From an uncultured Anaerolineaceae bacterium (GTDB lineage: Bacteria; Chloroflexota; Anaerolineae; Anaerolineales; Anaerolineaceae): 14,093 nt of DNA. The notes beneath the pieces are model-generated. The model saw only the letters and a list, made by a program, of their open reading frames with translations, did no database searches and had not been told where the DNA came from. Shown here one piece after another: positions 1 to 6,636 of the stretch (its first letter is position 1; each line of letters starts with the position of its first letter). The position numbers and the translations under genes were made by a program. The stretch covers positions 1 to 14,093 of the forward strand of contig CALCNO010000069.1 in NCBI GenBank assembly GCA_937897615.1, in the 5' to 3' direction.

Positions 1-13
1 GGAACTCTATTAA

Positions 14-517
14 TTACCAGCCATCCAGATAGTTACGCCATTCATTGTTTTCATCTAAATACTTGGAAAACAGGTAAGTAGCCGAGCAAGGAGGTTCCTT
101 CGGCAGGTGTTGAAGGGTCATGCCTGACTCTCTCAACGTGCGCCCTCCCTTGCGATGGTTGCATGCCGGGCAGGCTGTGACCAGGTTGCTCCAAGTGTGC
201 TGCCCGCCAAGATGCTTGGGCAACACGTGGTCAATGGTCATAGCGCGGGAGATTGTCCCGCAGTACTGGCAGCGCCATTCATCGCGCCTGAAGATTTCAA
301 GTCGCGAGAGTGCCACTCGCGGGCGTGGCCGTACAACGGTGTGACCCAGGCGAATGATGGAAGGGATGGGATAGGTTGTCGAGGGCGTCTTGATGATTCC
401 GCGACCATCCAGCACAAGGTGCGCTTTACCGGTGACCATCAAACCGATCGCGCGCTCAAAGCCACACACGTTCAAGGGTTCGTAATTGGCATTAAGGACT
501 AAAACCGGCCTGTCCAT
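14..517 (-). CDS. HNH endonuclease family protein
   Basis: This 167-residue protein has a single HNH nuclease domain. Two zinc-knuckle pairs, CQYC (residues 83-86) and CPAC (116-119), bracket the core, in which D96-H97, N111 and H121 fit the His-Asn-His metal-binding site. The N-terminus (PVLVLNANYEPLNV) is typical of a widespread group of short stand-alone HNH proteins in Chloroflexota, actinobacteria and cyanobacteria. Their biological role is mostly unknown, so DNA cleavage is a family-level inference. An in-frame ATG exists 39 bases upstream at 556. I prefer the ATG at 517 because family members start there and because a TGCTATAAT promoter element (528-536) lies between the two candidates. 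No Shine-Dalgarno precedes 517. The gene is complete, with its TAA stop at 14-16, and is divergent from tyrS. I see no restriction, toxin or intein partner. Confidence 0.85.
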   Translation of the reverse strand: MDRPVLVLNANYEPLNVCGFERAIGLMVTGKAHLVLDGRGIIKTPSTTYPIPSIIRLGHTVVRPRPRVALSRLEIFRRDEWRCQYCGTISRAMTIDHVLPKHLGGQHTWSNLVTACPACNHRKGGRTLRESGMTLQHLPKEPPCSATYLFSKYLDENNEWRNYLDGW

Positions 518-527
518 AATAGGAGTA

Positions 528-536
528 ATTATAGCA
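528..536 (-). promoter_or_regulatory. Extended -10 promoter element for the HNH gene
   Basis: Read on the minus strand, the sequence is TGCTATAAT, a perfect extended -10 box. It ends ten bases before the ATG at 517, so a start site about seven bases downstream would leave a 5' leader of only three or four bases. There is no convincing -35 hexamer, which an extended -10 can tolerate. This predicts a leaderless or nearly leaderless mRNA. Confidence 0.5.
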
Positions 537-617
537 TTGCTGGCGAGAGCAAACATTTCGCGTAGCCGTTATAGTATTTGCCCTGCGAAACCAGTACCGG
601 GCACTCCGGTTCTCTGC

Positions 618-626
618 TGGTATAAT
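618..626 (+). promoter_or_regulatory. Extended -10 promoter for tyrS
   Basis: TGGTATAAT matches the extended -10 consensus exactly. The expected transcript start near 633 gives a leader of roughly 27 bases with a strong AAGGAGG ribosome-binding site at 649-655. No good -35 box is seen. The leader is too short for a T-box, so tyrS does not appear to be controlled by a tRNA-sensing riboswitch here. Confidence 0.55.
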
Positions 627-659
627 CACCTATCACAAAATTCTAAAAAGGAGGCCGCA

Positions 660-1874
660 ATGAACATCAAAGAACAAGTCGAATACTTGATGCAGGGCAC
701 CGAATATGGCGACAGCAATCTCAGACAAAATATGGCGGATGAGCTTGAAGCGCGTTTGCTCACCTGCCAAAAGGAAGGAAGACCCCTGCGCGTCTATTGC
801 GGCTTCGATCCTCGTAAAGCTGACCTTCACCTGGGCCATACCGTTCCCATGCGCAAATTGCGCCAGTTCCAGGAATTGGGACATGACGTCACGTTTGTCA
901 TCGGCAATTACACTTCTTTGATCGGTGACCCCTCAGACAAGGATGTGCTTCGTCCGCAGTTGACCCACGATGAGGTGGAGGCAAACGCACGCACTTACGC
1001 GGAGCAGGCTTTCAGAATCCTGGATCAATCTAAGACCCACATTCGCTACAACGCAGAGTGGCTCTCTGAAATTTCTTTTGAAGAGTTGATCAAGCTGGCT
1101 TCTAATTTCACCATTCAACAATTTCTCACGCGCGAGAACTTTAAACTGCGCTGGGAAAAAGGCGATGCCATTTACCTGCATGAGACCTTTTACTCGATCA
1201 TGCAGGGGTACGATGCTTACATGCTTAAAGCCGATGTGCAGGTTGGCGGCACCGACCAGCTGTTCAACATTATGACGGCGGCACGTAAGATTATGACCTC
1301 GCTGGGGGCATTGCCTAACATTGCCATTATCCTGGGCATTTTGCCGGGCACCGATGGGGTGGTTAAGATGAGCAAGTCGTTGGGAAACCACATTCCCATC
1401 AATACCGATGCCTCAGACATGTACGGCAAGGTCATGAGCATCCCCGATAGTGCAATGGGGCAGTTCTTCCGCCTGGTTACGCGCCTGACGCCGCCGGAGA
1501 TTCAGAAGGTGGAAACGGGCGTAAAAGCCGGCACTGTTCACCCCCGCGATGCCAAAATGCTGCTGGCGCGTGAGATCGTTGGTTCGTTCTACGGCGATGA
1601 AAACGCGCAGTCTGCTGAAAAGAATTTTGTGGATACATTCCAGAAGGGAGCCGTGCCTGAGGATATTCCGGCTTTCCGTTTGGAAAAGGAAGCCACCATC
1701 GTTGACCTGTTGCTGATAGCCCAGCTTTGCAAAAGCAAATCGGATGCGCGGCGTCTGATCGAGCAGAAGGGGGTCAAATTCGCTGGCGCTGTGGTGGAGG
1801 ATCCGGCTTTTCTGGTAAGAGACCCCGGAATTCTGCAGGTAGGCAAACGCCATTTCCTCAAAATTGAAAAGTAG
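660..1874 (+). CDS. tyrS: Tyrosyl-tRNA synthetase
   Basis: This class I aminoacyl-tRNA synthetase charges tRNA-Tyr with tyrosine in the cytoplasm. The 404 residues show the HIGH signature as HLGH (57-60), the tyrosine-pocket residues Y178, Q182 and D185, GGTDQ (196-200), the KMSKS loop intact at 236-240, and a C-terminal S4 RNA-binding domain (about 345-404). Wording around the active site (IGDPSDKD, RPQLTHDEV, FRILDQSKT) resembles the TyrZ-like subgroup more than the E. coli TyrS subgroup. The length is normal. The reading frame stays open upstream to 486, but the ATG at 660 is the start: AAGGAGG lies just before it and the protein aligns from there. The gene stands alone with its own promoter and terminator. 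Confidence 0.97.
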   Translation: MNIKEQVEYLMQGTEYGDSNLRQNMADELEARLLTCQKEGRPLRVYCGFDPRKADLHLGHTVPMRKLRQFQELGHDVTFVIGNYTSLIGDPSDKDVLRPQLTHDEVEANARTYAEQAFRILDQSKTHIRYNAEWLSEISFEELIKLASNFTIQQFLTRENFKLRWEKGDAIYLHETFYSIMQGYDAYMLKADVQVGGTDQLFNIMTAARKIMTSLGALPNIAIILGILPGTDGVVKMSKSLGNHIPINTDASDMYGKVMSIPDSAMGQFFRLVTRLTPPEIQKVETGVKAGTVHPRDAKMLLAREIVGSFYGDENAQSAEKNFVDTFQKGAVPEDIPAFRLEKEATIVDLLLIAQLCKSKSDARRLIEQKGVKFAGAVVEDPAFLVRDPGILQVGKRHFLKIEK

Positions 1875-1880
1875 AAAAGG

Positions 1881-1906
1881 AAATCCCCGTAGCCCTACGG
1901 GGATTT
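1881..1906. terminator. Bidirectional intrinsic terminator between tyrS and the SEDS-PBP gene
   Basis: AAATCCCCGTAG (1881-1892) and CTACGGGGATTT (1895-1906) are perfect inverted copies of 12 bases separated by only two, so the hairpin will open to about 11 pairs with a small loop. The + strand continues CTTATTGG; the minus strand continues CCTTTTCTACTTTTC. It sits exactly between converging genes, seven bases after the tyrS stop and two before the last codon of the opposing gene, and probably stops transcription from both sides. Confidence 0.85.
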
Positions 1907-1907
1907 C

Positions 1908-4532
1908 TTATTGGTTTGTGGCTGCCGTATAAACGGAAACCCCGATTTCCTTGGCCCTTTCGGGCGTCGACTCCTCCAGCGCAATCACCACAACAATGGG
2001 GATACCTTTCCAGTTGGACGGCGTTCCTTGAATGTACCAATTCAGGTACCCGGTTGCTATCGGCACTGTCGCGGAGATATACCAACCGTTACTGCTGGAA
2101 TTGGAAGCGGTACTGATAAGGGAGGCGATTGGCACACTCTCGTCACGAACATTCTCAGCAGAGTTGTTCAAGAGCTGCCATGCGCCTTGTGGTGGCCGGT
2201 ACGCCGTGACCAGTGTTGCTTCCACGGAATGCCCGCCGTTGGAAAACGGGGCATACGCCAACGCTACTTGGAGCGGGGTTACCAGAAGATTCGATTGCCC
2301 GCGAAAGAGGGCGTTCAGATCAGTATAATTTCCGAGGTTGGTGGTTTGCGCACTTTCGATTTGGATTTCCGGCTGCTCCAGAAGCCCGGATTGCAGATAA
2401 AGGTTGTACAGGTCAACCGGTTTGAGGCCCGAACCAAGCTGTTCAAGCGCAAACGGGCACCCGGCAGAAACCAGATCCAGCCAGATAAAGGAAGCGGGGA
2501 GGCTGTCTGCGCAATAGAAGGAATCCGCATAGTTTTCTGAACGGTAGAAATCCGGCAGATCAGGTAGGTTTTGGCCGGAGCTAATCACATCATTTAGCAG
2601 CAGACCTCCTGCGACAGCGCCAGGAGGATACAAGCCTTGGGTTGCCCGGTTGAGCAGAGGGGAGGTCTCGTCAGCTTTCCATGTCTCCATATTCTCTGCC
2701 AGTGAGTTGGCGTCAAAAGTTGGCGAGGTAGCAATGGCGAGTATTTCCCCGCTGGCGGCATTCATCGCTAGAATGGACCCTTTTTCGTTTTCCAGCAGCG
2801 GGTCAATAACTTGCTGTAACTTCAGGTCAATGCTGGTCCTAAGGTCAAACCCCTGCGGGTACTGGCCAAAGAGCAGGCGTGTGCGGAAAACTTGCCAGAA
2901 GTTTTCTTCCGTATCTCCGCGCAGCAGGTAATCTTGGCTGGCCTCCAAACCCGTCTGGCCGTATTGCGGGTCGGAGTATCCGATCACGCTGCTTAACGGC
3001 GGGTAAGACAGTGTATGAGTATAGTTGCCTTTTTCACCGGTCGTTTCTGTGAGCAGCTCCTCGTTTTGATCATAAATTGCCCCCCGCTCAACGTAGGCAT
3101 CGGAAATGAAACGCCTGGGATTGTCATTGCGCGAAAGAAGGTCTGTGCTGCGGATGACGCTCCACCAAGTGCAAATGACCAGCACTGCGGCAAAAGCTGC
3201 CAGGAAAACCCCGCCGACCAGGCGGTATGGCACAGCGCGTTCCAATGCTGCCGGTTTTTGTTCAACCTGGTCACTGATCGCCAGGAGCAACCCCCCGGCA
3301 ATAAAGCTGATGACCAGAGAAGAACCCCCGTAAGAAACAAAGGGTAGTGTGACCCCGGTTAACGGCAGCATGCGGATTGCTCCGCCGATGATCAGAAGCG
3401 CCTGCACAGTGATGGCCGCGGTAATCCCTGCTGCCAGCAAACGTTGGAACTGGTTTGGTGCATTCAGTGCGGTGGTAAAACCTCTGGCCATCAACAATGT
3501 AAAGAGGAGAATGAGGCCGGTTGCTCCCAATAACCCTGTTTCCTCAAAAATGGCAGTGAAAATAAAGTCAGATTGTGAGACAGGCACCACGCCTGGAGAC
3601 CCCAGCCCAATGCCGCGGCCAAAAATTCCCCCGTTGGCAACGGCGATGATTGACTGAACAATCTGGTAAGAACGGCCGTTTGGGTCCAGCCAGGGATTCA
3701 GCCATGCCTCAATGCGAAGCTGGATGACATCGTAGATTTGGTAGCCAATGACCAGGGCCAGAAGTACCACGAGAAAACTGATGAGCAAGAGGCGGCGTTT
3801 CCCAGACGCCAGGTAAATAATAATGGCGTAAATGGCGATGAAGAGCGAAGCGGTTCCCAGGTCGTGCTGCGCCACCAGAATCAAAAATGCGATGCCAACC
3901 AACAGCAGTGTGGGCATTAACAAACGTACTAGATTGAAACGAATCTGCAGGTTTTCAGCGAAATATGCTGCCAGAAAGATGATCAGCAGGATCTTAAGCA
4001 GTTCAGAAGGTTGGAAGTAGATTCCAAAAAAACGAAACCAGAGCGCCGGGCCGGAGCCACTGGGGTAAACCCCGACCAAAAAGGTGAGGAGGGTGAGGAG
4101 CAGGCCGGAAGATAGCCAGAAATACTTGTAGCGCCGCAAGAAATTAAGGATACCTTTTTCGCGGATGATGACGAAGAACAAGAACATTCCAATTGCCAGC
4201 CAGAGAGTTTGTCGGAAGCCGAGGGCAGGGTCAAGGCGGTAGATAGTCAGCAGCCCCCACGCCGTTACGAAACTGATGACCGGCAAAAGATACGGGTCGC
4301 GGTCCGGTTTGTACCTGGCTGAAATCCGGTTGAGAAAAACAAAGCCGGCAGCCCAGACCAGGAACCCGACCCACTGTTGCCAACGCAACTCAACTGTCCA
4401 GCTATGGTAGCGGATAACGGGTGCCAGCGTCAAAATTGCGCACCCAATGGCGTGAAAGAGGATTGCCAATCTGAACAGGCGGAACTGGATCAGATCCTGC
4501 CTGGAGTTGGTTTTACTGGACAGCAGGCTCAC
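1908..4532 (-). CDS. SEDS (RodA/FtsW) glycosyltransferase fused to a degenerate class B PBP domain
   Basis: This is an 874-residue inner-membrane protein. Residues 1-425 form a SEDS peptidoglycan polymerase with about twelve membrane segments. Conserved marks are FQPSE (173-177), the loop NPWLDPNGRSYQIVQS (279-294), SDFIF (321-325, holding the predicted catalytic Asp322), EE (330-331) and LPFVSYGGSS (396-405). One further membrane segment (about 437-458) leads to an extracytoplasmic class B PBP-like region: pedestal (RGAIYD, 483-488; GLEASQD, 528-534) and transpeptidase fold (TSIDLKLQ, 566-573; SGEILAIATSPTFDAN, 594-609; NRATQGLYPPG, 628-638). The catalytic motifs are gone: SxxK is A639-V-A-G642, SxN is S689-A-G691, KTG is A826-T-G828. 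The start is GTG at 4532, overlapping the mtnP stop as GTGA, which implies translational coupling. I infer polymerase activity without cross-linking. Assignment to RodA or FtsW is not possible from sequence alone. Confidence 0.93.
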   Translation of the reverse strand: MSLLSSKTNSRQDLIQFRLFRLAILFHAIGCAILTLAPVIRYHSWTVELRWQQWVGFLVWAAGFVFLNRISARYKPDRDPYLLPVISFVTAWGLLTIYRLDPALGFRQTLWLAIGMFLFFVIIREKGILNFLRRYKYFWLSSGLLLTLLTFLVGVYPSGSGPALWFRFFGIYFQPSELLKILLIIFLAAYFAENLQIRFNLVRLLMPTLLLVGIAFLILVAQHDLGTASLFIAIYAIIIYLASGKRRLLLISFLVVLLALVIGYQIYDVIQLRIEAWLNPWLDPNGRSYQIVQSIIAVANGGIFGRGIGLGSPGVVPVSQSDFIFTAIFEETGLLGATGLILLFTLLMARGFTTALNAPNQFQRLLAAGITAAITVQALLIIGGAIRMLPLTGVTLPFVSYGGSSLVISFIAGGLLLAISDQVEQKPAALERAVPYRLVGGVFLAAFAAVLVICTWWSVIRSTDLLSRNDNPRRFISDAYVERGAIYDQNEELLTETTGEKGNYTHTLSYPPLSSVIGYSDPQYGQTGLEASQDYLLRGDTEENFWQVFRTRLLFGQYPQGFDLRTSIDLKLQQVIDPLLENEKGSILAMNAASGEILAIATSPTFDANSLAENMETWKADETSPLLNRATQGLYPPGAVAGGLLLNDVISSGQNLPDLPDFYRSENYADSFYCADSLPASFIWLDLVSAGCPFALEQLGSGLKPVDLYNLYLQSGLLEQPEIQIESAQTTNLGNYTDLNALFRGQSNLLVTPLQVALAYAPFSNGGHSVEATLVTAYRPPQGAWQLLNNSAENVRDESVPIASLISTASNSSSNGWYISATVPIATGYLNWYIQGTPSNWKGIPIVVVIALEESTPERAKEIGVSVYTAATNQ

Positions 4533-5395
4533 TTCGTATACTTATCCAACAGAAGGCCGAGCTTTTGAACAGATTTTTTATTGAGATACTTTCGATTGGT
4601 AATGATGGCATTTTCCAACGCATGGTTGCAGGAGCAATCCTGATGTTTTTCGAGAGATGCAACGAGTTTGATGATCGTTTGCTGGGCGACCTCGGTGTTC
4701 TTTTGCAGCGTTTTCACCACCAGGTCTACGTTGACGGATTCTTCGCTCACGTGCCAAACATCATAATCCGTTACATGGGCCATCACCGCGTAGCATATTT
4801 CGGCCTCGCGTGCCAGGAAAGCCTCAGGGGAGGTGGTCATGCCGATGAGGGATAGTCCCCAGGAACGGTAGGTATTCGATTCAATTTTGGTAGAAAAACG
4901 CGGTCCCTCAATTGTGATCATTGCACCGCCCTGGTGCACGTTGGCGCCGGCTGCGCTCAGGGTTTGAACCAGCAAAGTGGAAAGGGTAGGGCAGAAGGGT
5001 TCTGCAGCGCTTACATGCACCACCAAGCCTTCGCCAAAGAAGGAGCGCTTGCGCAGGTGGGTATAGTCGAACAATTGATTGGGTACCACAATGCTGCCAG
5101 GTGCGTAGTCTTCCCTCAGCGAACCGCACGCGCTGATGCTCACGATTTGTTCAACGCCAATGGATTTTAGCGCGTAGATGTTGGCCTGGTAGTTGACCTC
5201 GCTTGGGCTATAAACATGACCGATCCCGTGGCGCGCCAGAAAAGCTACTTTCTTGCCGTTGATGCTGCCAATCTGAATGGGGGCACTGGGTTTCCCGAAC
5301 GGGGTATCTACTTCCACTCGTTCAACCTTTTCCAATGCCGGGAAATCATACAGCCCGGACCCGCCGATAACTGCCAATACAGGTTTGTTTTCCAT
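4529..5395 (-). CDS. mtnP: S-methyl-5'-thioadenosine phosphorylase (purine nucleoside phosphorylase family)
   Basis: The 288-residue cytoplasmic enzyme uses phosphate to split methylthioadenosine, a by-product of polyamine and other S-adenosylmethionine chemistry, into adenine and methylthioribose-1-phosphate. Signatures are GGSGLY (11-16) and ARHGIGH (54-60) for phosphate, SACGSL (88-93), the core TIEGPRFSTK (161-170) with ES at 172-173, GMTTSPEAFLAREAEICYA (185-203), and TDYD (209-212), whose aspartates favour 6-aminopurines and so MTA or adenosine over inosine. The open frame extends upstream to 5461, but the ATG at 5395 is chosen because the family begins VxAVIGGSG there and AAGGA precedes it, overlapping the fhaB stop. 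The gene lies between fhaB and the cell-wall polymerase gene, seven bases after the former and overlapping the latter, so it is co-transcribed with genes of unrelated function. Confidence 0.92.
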   Translation of the reverse strand: MENKPVLAVIGGSGLYDFPALEKVERVEVDTPFGKPSAPIQIGSINGKKVAFLARHGIGHVYSPSEVNYQANIYALKSIGVEQIVSISACGSLREDYAPGSIVVPNQLFDYTHLRKRSFFGEGLVVHVSAAEPFCPTLSTLLVQTLSAAGANVHQGGAMITIEGPRFSTKIESNTYRSWGLSLIGMTTSPEAFLAREAEICYAVMAHVTDYDVWHVSEESVNVDLVVKTLQKNTEVAQQTIIKLVASLEKHQDCSCNHALENAIITNRKYLNKKSVQKLGLLLDKYTK

Positions 5396-5402
5396 TTTTT
5401 CC

Positions 5403-5849
5403 TTATTCTCTCGATTCTGAGATTCTGATCTCGTAGAAATGATTGCCAATATGAAGATCATCTCCGGAGATCAAAATGGTCGGGGTGGACACCTTTTCGT
5501 CATTCAAATACGTTCCGTTGGTTGAGCCAAGGTCTTCTAACCACCAGTGTCCATTGCGGTAGGCAAGTGAGGCGTGGCGGTTTGATACCACATTCTCCTC
5601 AAGGCTGATCGAGTTCGCTGGATCGCGCCCGATGGAAACCTCGGCAATTGAGAACGAAGTTTCATTATTTTCCACAGCTCCACTACGATCAATTAACGTA
5701 ACTGCCGGCACTTTGCGGTTTTGGATGTCCTGGCTGCGAAATTGAAGGTCTTTCCAAAGGATGAAGATCGTCCCACCCAAAAAAGCAAACAGGATCAGTA
5801 CCAGCAAAATGCGCAAAACCAGAACAAGAATCGCTGCCAGCATTGTCAT
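5403..5849 (-). CDS. Membrane-anchored FHA domain protein, FhaB/FipA-like
   Basis: This 148-residue protein has one N-terminal membrane helix (about 4-31) followed by a linker and a cytoplasmic forkhead-associated domain (about 68-143) that binds phosphothreonine peptides. The FHA residues are all present: G74-R75, S89-N90-R91-H92, and DLGSTNGTYLN (106-116) with the canonical Thr-Asn pair. Architecture and length match mycobacterial FhaB (FipA, about 155 residues), encoded beside fhaA and rodA/pbpA and implicated in recruiting division and wall-synthesis proteins under Ser/Thr kinase control. The start overlaps the fhaA stop as ATGA. No kinase or phosphatase gene lies in the window, so its phosphorylated partner is unknown. 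The SEDS-PBP protein of the same operon is a natural candidate by inference. Confidence 0.88.
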   Translation of the reverse strand: MTMLAAILVLVLRILLVLILFAFLGGTIFILWKDLQFRSQDIQNRKVPAVTLIDRSGAVENNETSFSIAEVSIGRDPANSISLEENVVSNRHASLAYRNGHWWLEDLGSTNGTYLNDEKVSTPTILISGDDLHIGNHFYEIRISESRE

Positions 5850-6595
5850 TCACCTTTAGGGGAAGCAGCCATGTCCCCGTTGTTCTCAGCTTCTGCCAAA
5901 AAGATCACTTTCACACTTCCCAGGGTGATCACATCCCCCGTTTGTAAATGCTTTTGTGAGACCCTGTTGCCGTTAACAAAAGTACCGGCGCTTGACCCCG
6001 TATCAAATAGGATGTAGCCGCCGCTCACATGGCGGATTTGCGCGTGCATGCGCGAGACGCTGCCGTCGCTGACCACAACATCGTTTGAACTGTGCCTTCC
6101 CAACGTAACCACCGATTTTGACAGGCGGATTTCGGTGTCTTCGCCAAAGAGCAATATCGGATTTGAGTTGGGAGGCAGCGTTTTGCCTGGATTTTTTTGC
6201 GTTGAAAGATCGCTTGTTTCATCTCTCTCATCTGCTTCCTGGAGCTTTTCGATCAGGATTTCATCGTCAGCCAGAGAGTTCCGGGTTGCCAGTGTGAAAG
6301 CAGGATGAAACGGTTTGCTTAACCCATATTCGGTTAGGATTGCCTCGTACGCGTGGGCAAGGTCATCTTCCCAACCGGCGTGTTTTTGCCATTGCTGCAG
6401 GTTACTGGCATTCATTTTTATCAGAAAGCGATGCGTAGGCAAAGCGGAAGATGCCGGGTCTTCGAGCAGGGAATTTTGAATACTTTCCAGCAACCGCGAC
6501 ATTAAATCCGTACTTTTGTCTGTCCACGGGAAGAAGGCAGCGCTTTTTTGAATCAACGACTTGATTCTGTTTTCGATCAAATCTAGGCTGTTCAT
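5846..6595 (-). CDS. FhaA-like protein: DUF3662-type N-terminal domain plus FHA domain
   Basis: The 249-residue soluble protein begins SLDLIENRIKSLIQKS, resembling the start of the FhaA N-terminal domain (DUF3662). That domain continues to about residue 118, including HRFLIKMNASNLQQW (55-69) and a predicted strand near FTLATRN (100-106). A polar linker (about 119-145) leads to a C-terminal FHA domain (147-233) with G166-R167, S169, S181-R182-M183-H184 and GTFVNG (204-209). The usual Thr-Asn before GTFVNG is Ser202-Ala203, an unusual change in the phosphothreonine-binding loop. In mycobacteria FhaA regulates peptidoglycan precursor flow and wall synthesis through Ser/Thr kinase signalling. This is the first gene of the operon fhaA-fhaB-mtnP-SEDS/PBP. 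The ATG at 6595 has no Shine-Dalgarno but a TATAAT box just upstream. Confidence 0.82.
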   Translation of the reverse strand: MNSLDLIENRIKSLIQKSAAFFPWTDKSTDLMSRLLESIQNSLLEDPASSALPTHRFLIKMNASNLQQWQKHAGWEDDLAHAYEAILTEYGLSKPFHPAFTLATRNSLADDEILIEKLQEADERDETSDLSTQKNPGKTLPPNSNPILLFGEDTEIRLSKSVVTLGRHSSNDVVVSDGSVSRMHAQIRHVSGGYILFDTGSSAGTFVNGNRVSQKHLQTGDVITLGSVKVIFLAEAENNGDMAASPKGE

Positions 6596-6603
6596 GATGG
6601 AGA

Positions 6604-6609
6604 ATTATA
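6604..6609 (-). promoter_or_regulatory. -10 box of the fhaA operon, close to the start codon
   Basis: On the minus strand TATAAT is followed by eight bases (TCTCCATC) and then the fhaA ATG. A start site six or seven bases after the box would fall one or two bases before the ATG, giving a leaderless mRNA. No recognisable -35 box and no Shine-Dalgarno are present. It lies in the 41-base gap after the PHP gene, so the operon can be expressed separately from that gene. Confidence 0.5.
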
Positions 6610-6636
6610 ACGAATTATTTCTAGGCAGTGTACGCT

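Noticed and set aside
486..659. N-terminal extension of TyrS by 58 residues from an upstream ATG.
   Set aside because: The extension overlaps the HNH gene and the tyrS promoter, has no family match, and the strong ribosome-binding site is at the ATG at 660.
518..659. A T-box or other riboswitch ahead of tyrS.
   Set aside because: The predicted leader from the extended -10 is under 30 bases, and no T-box sequence or antiterminator stem is visible in the 142-base gap.
2417..2432. An SxxK tetrad (SGLK, residues 701-704) in the PBP half of the SEDS fusion, which might be the missing nucleophile motif.
   Set aside because: It lies downstream of the SxN-equivalent position, not after the PPG that precedes SxxK in class B PBPs. 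The residue at the true position is Ala639.
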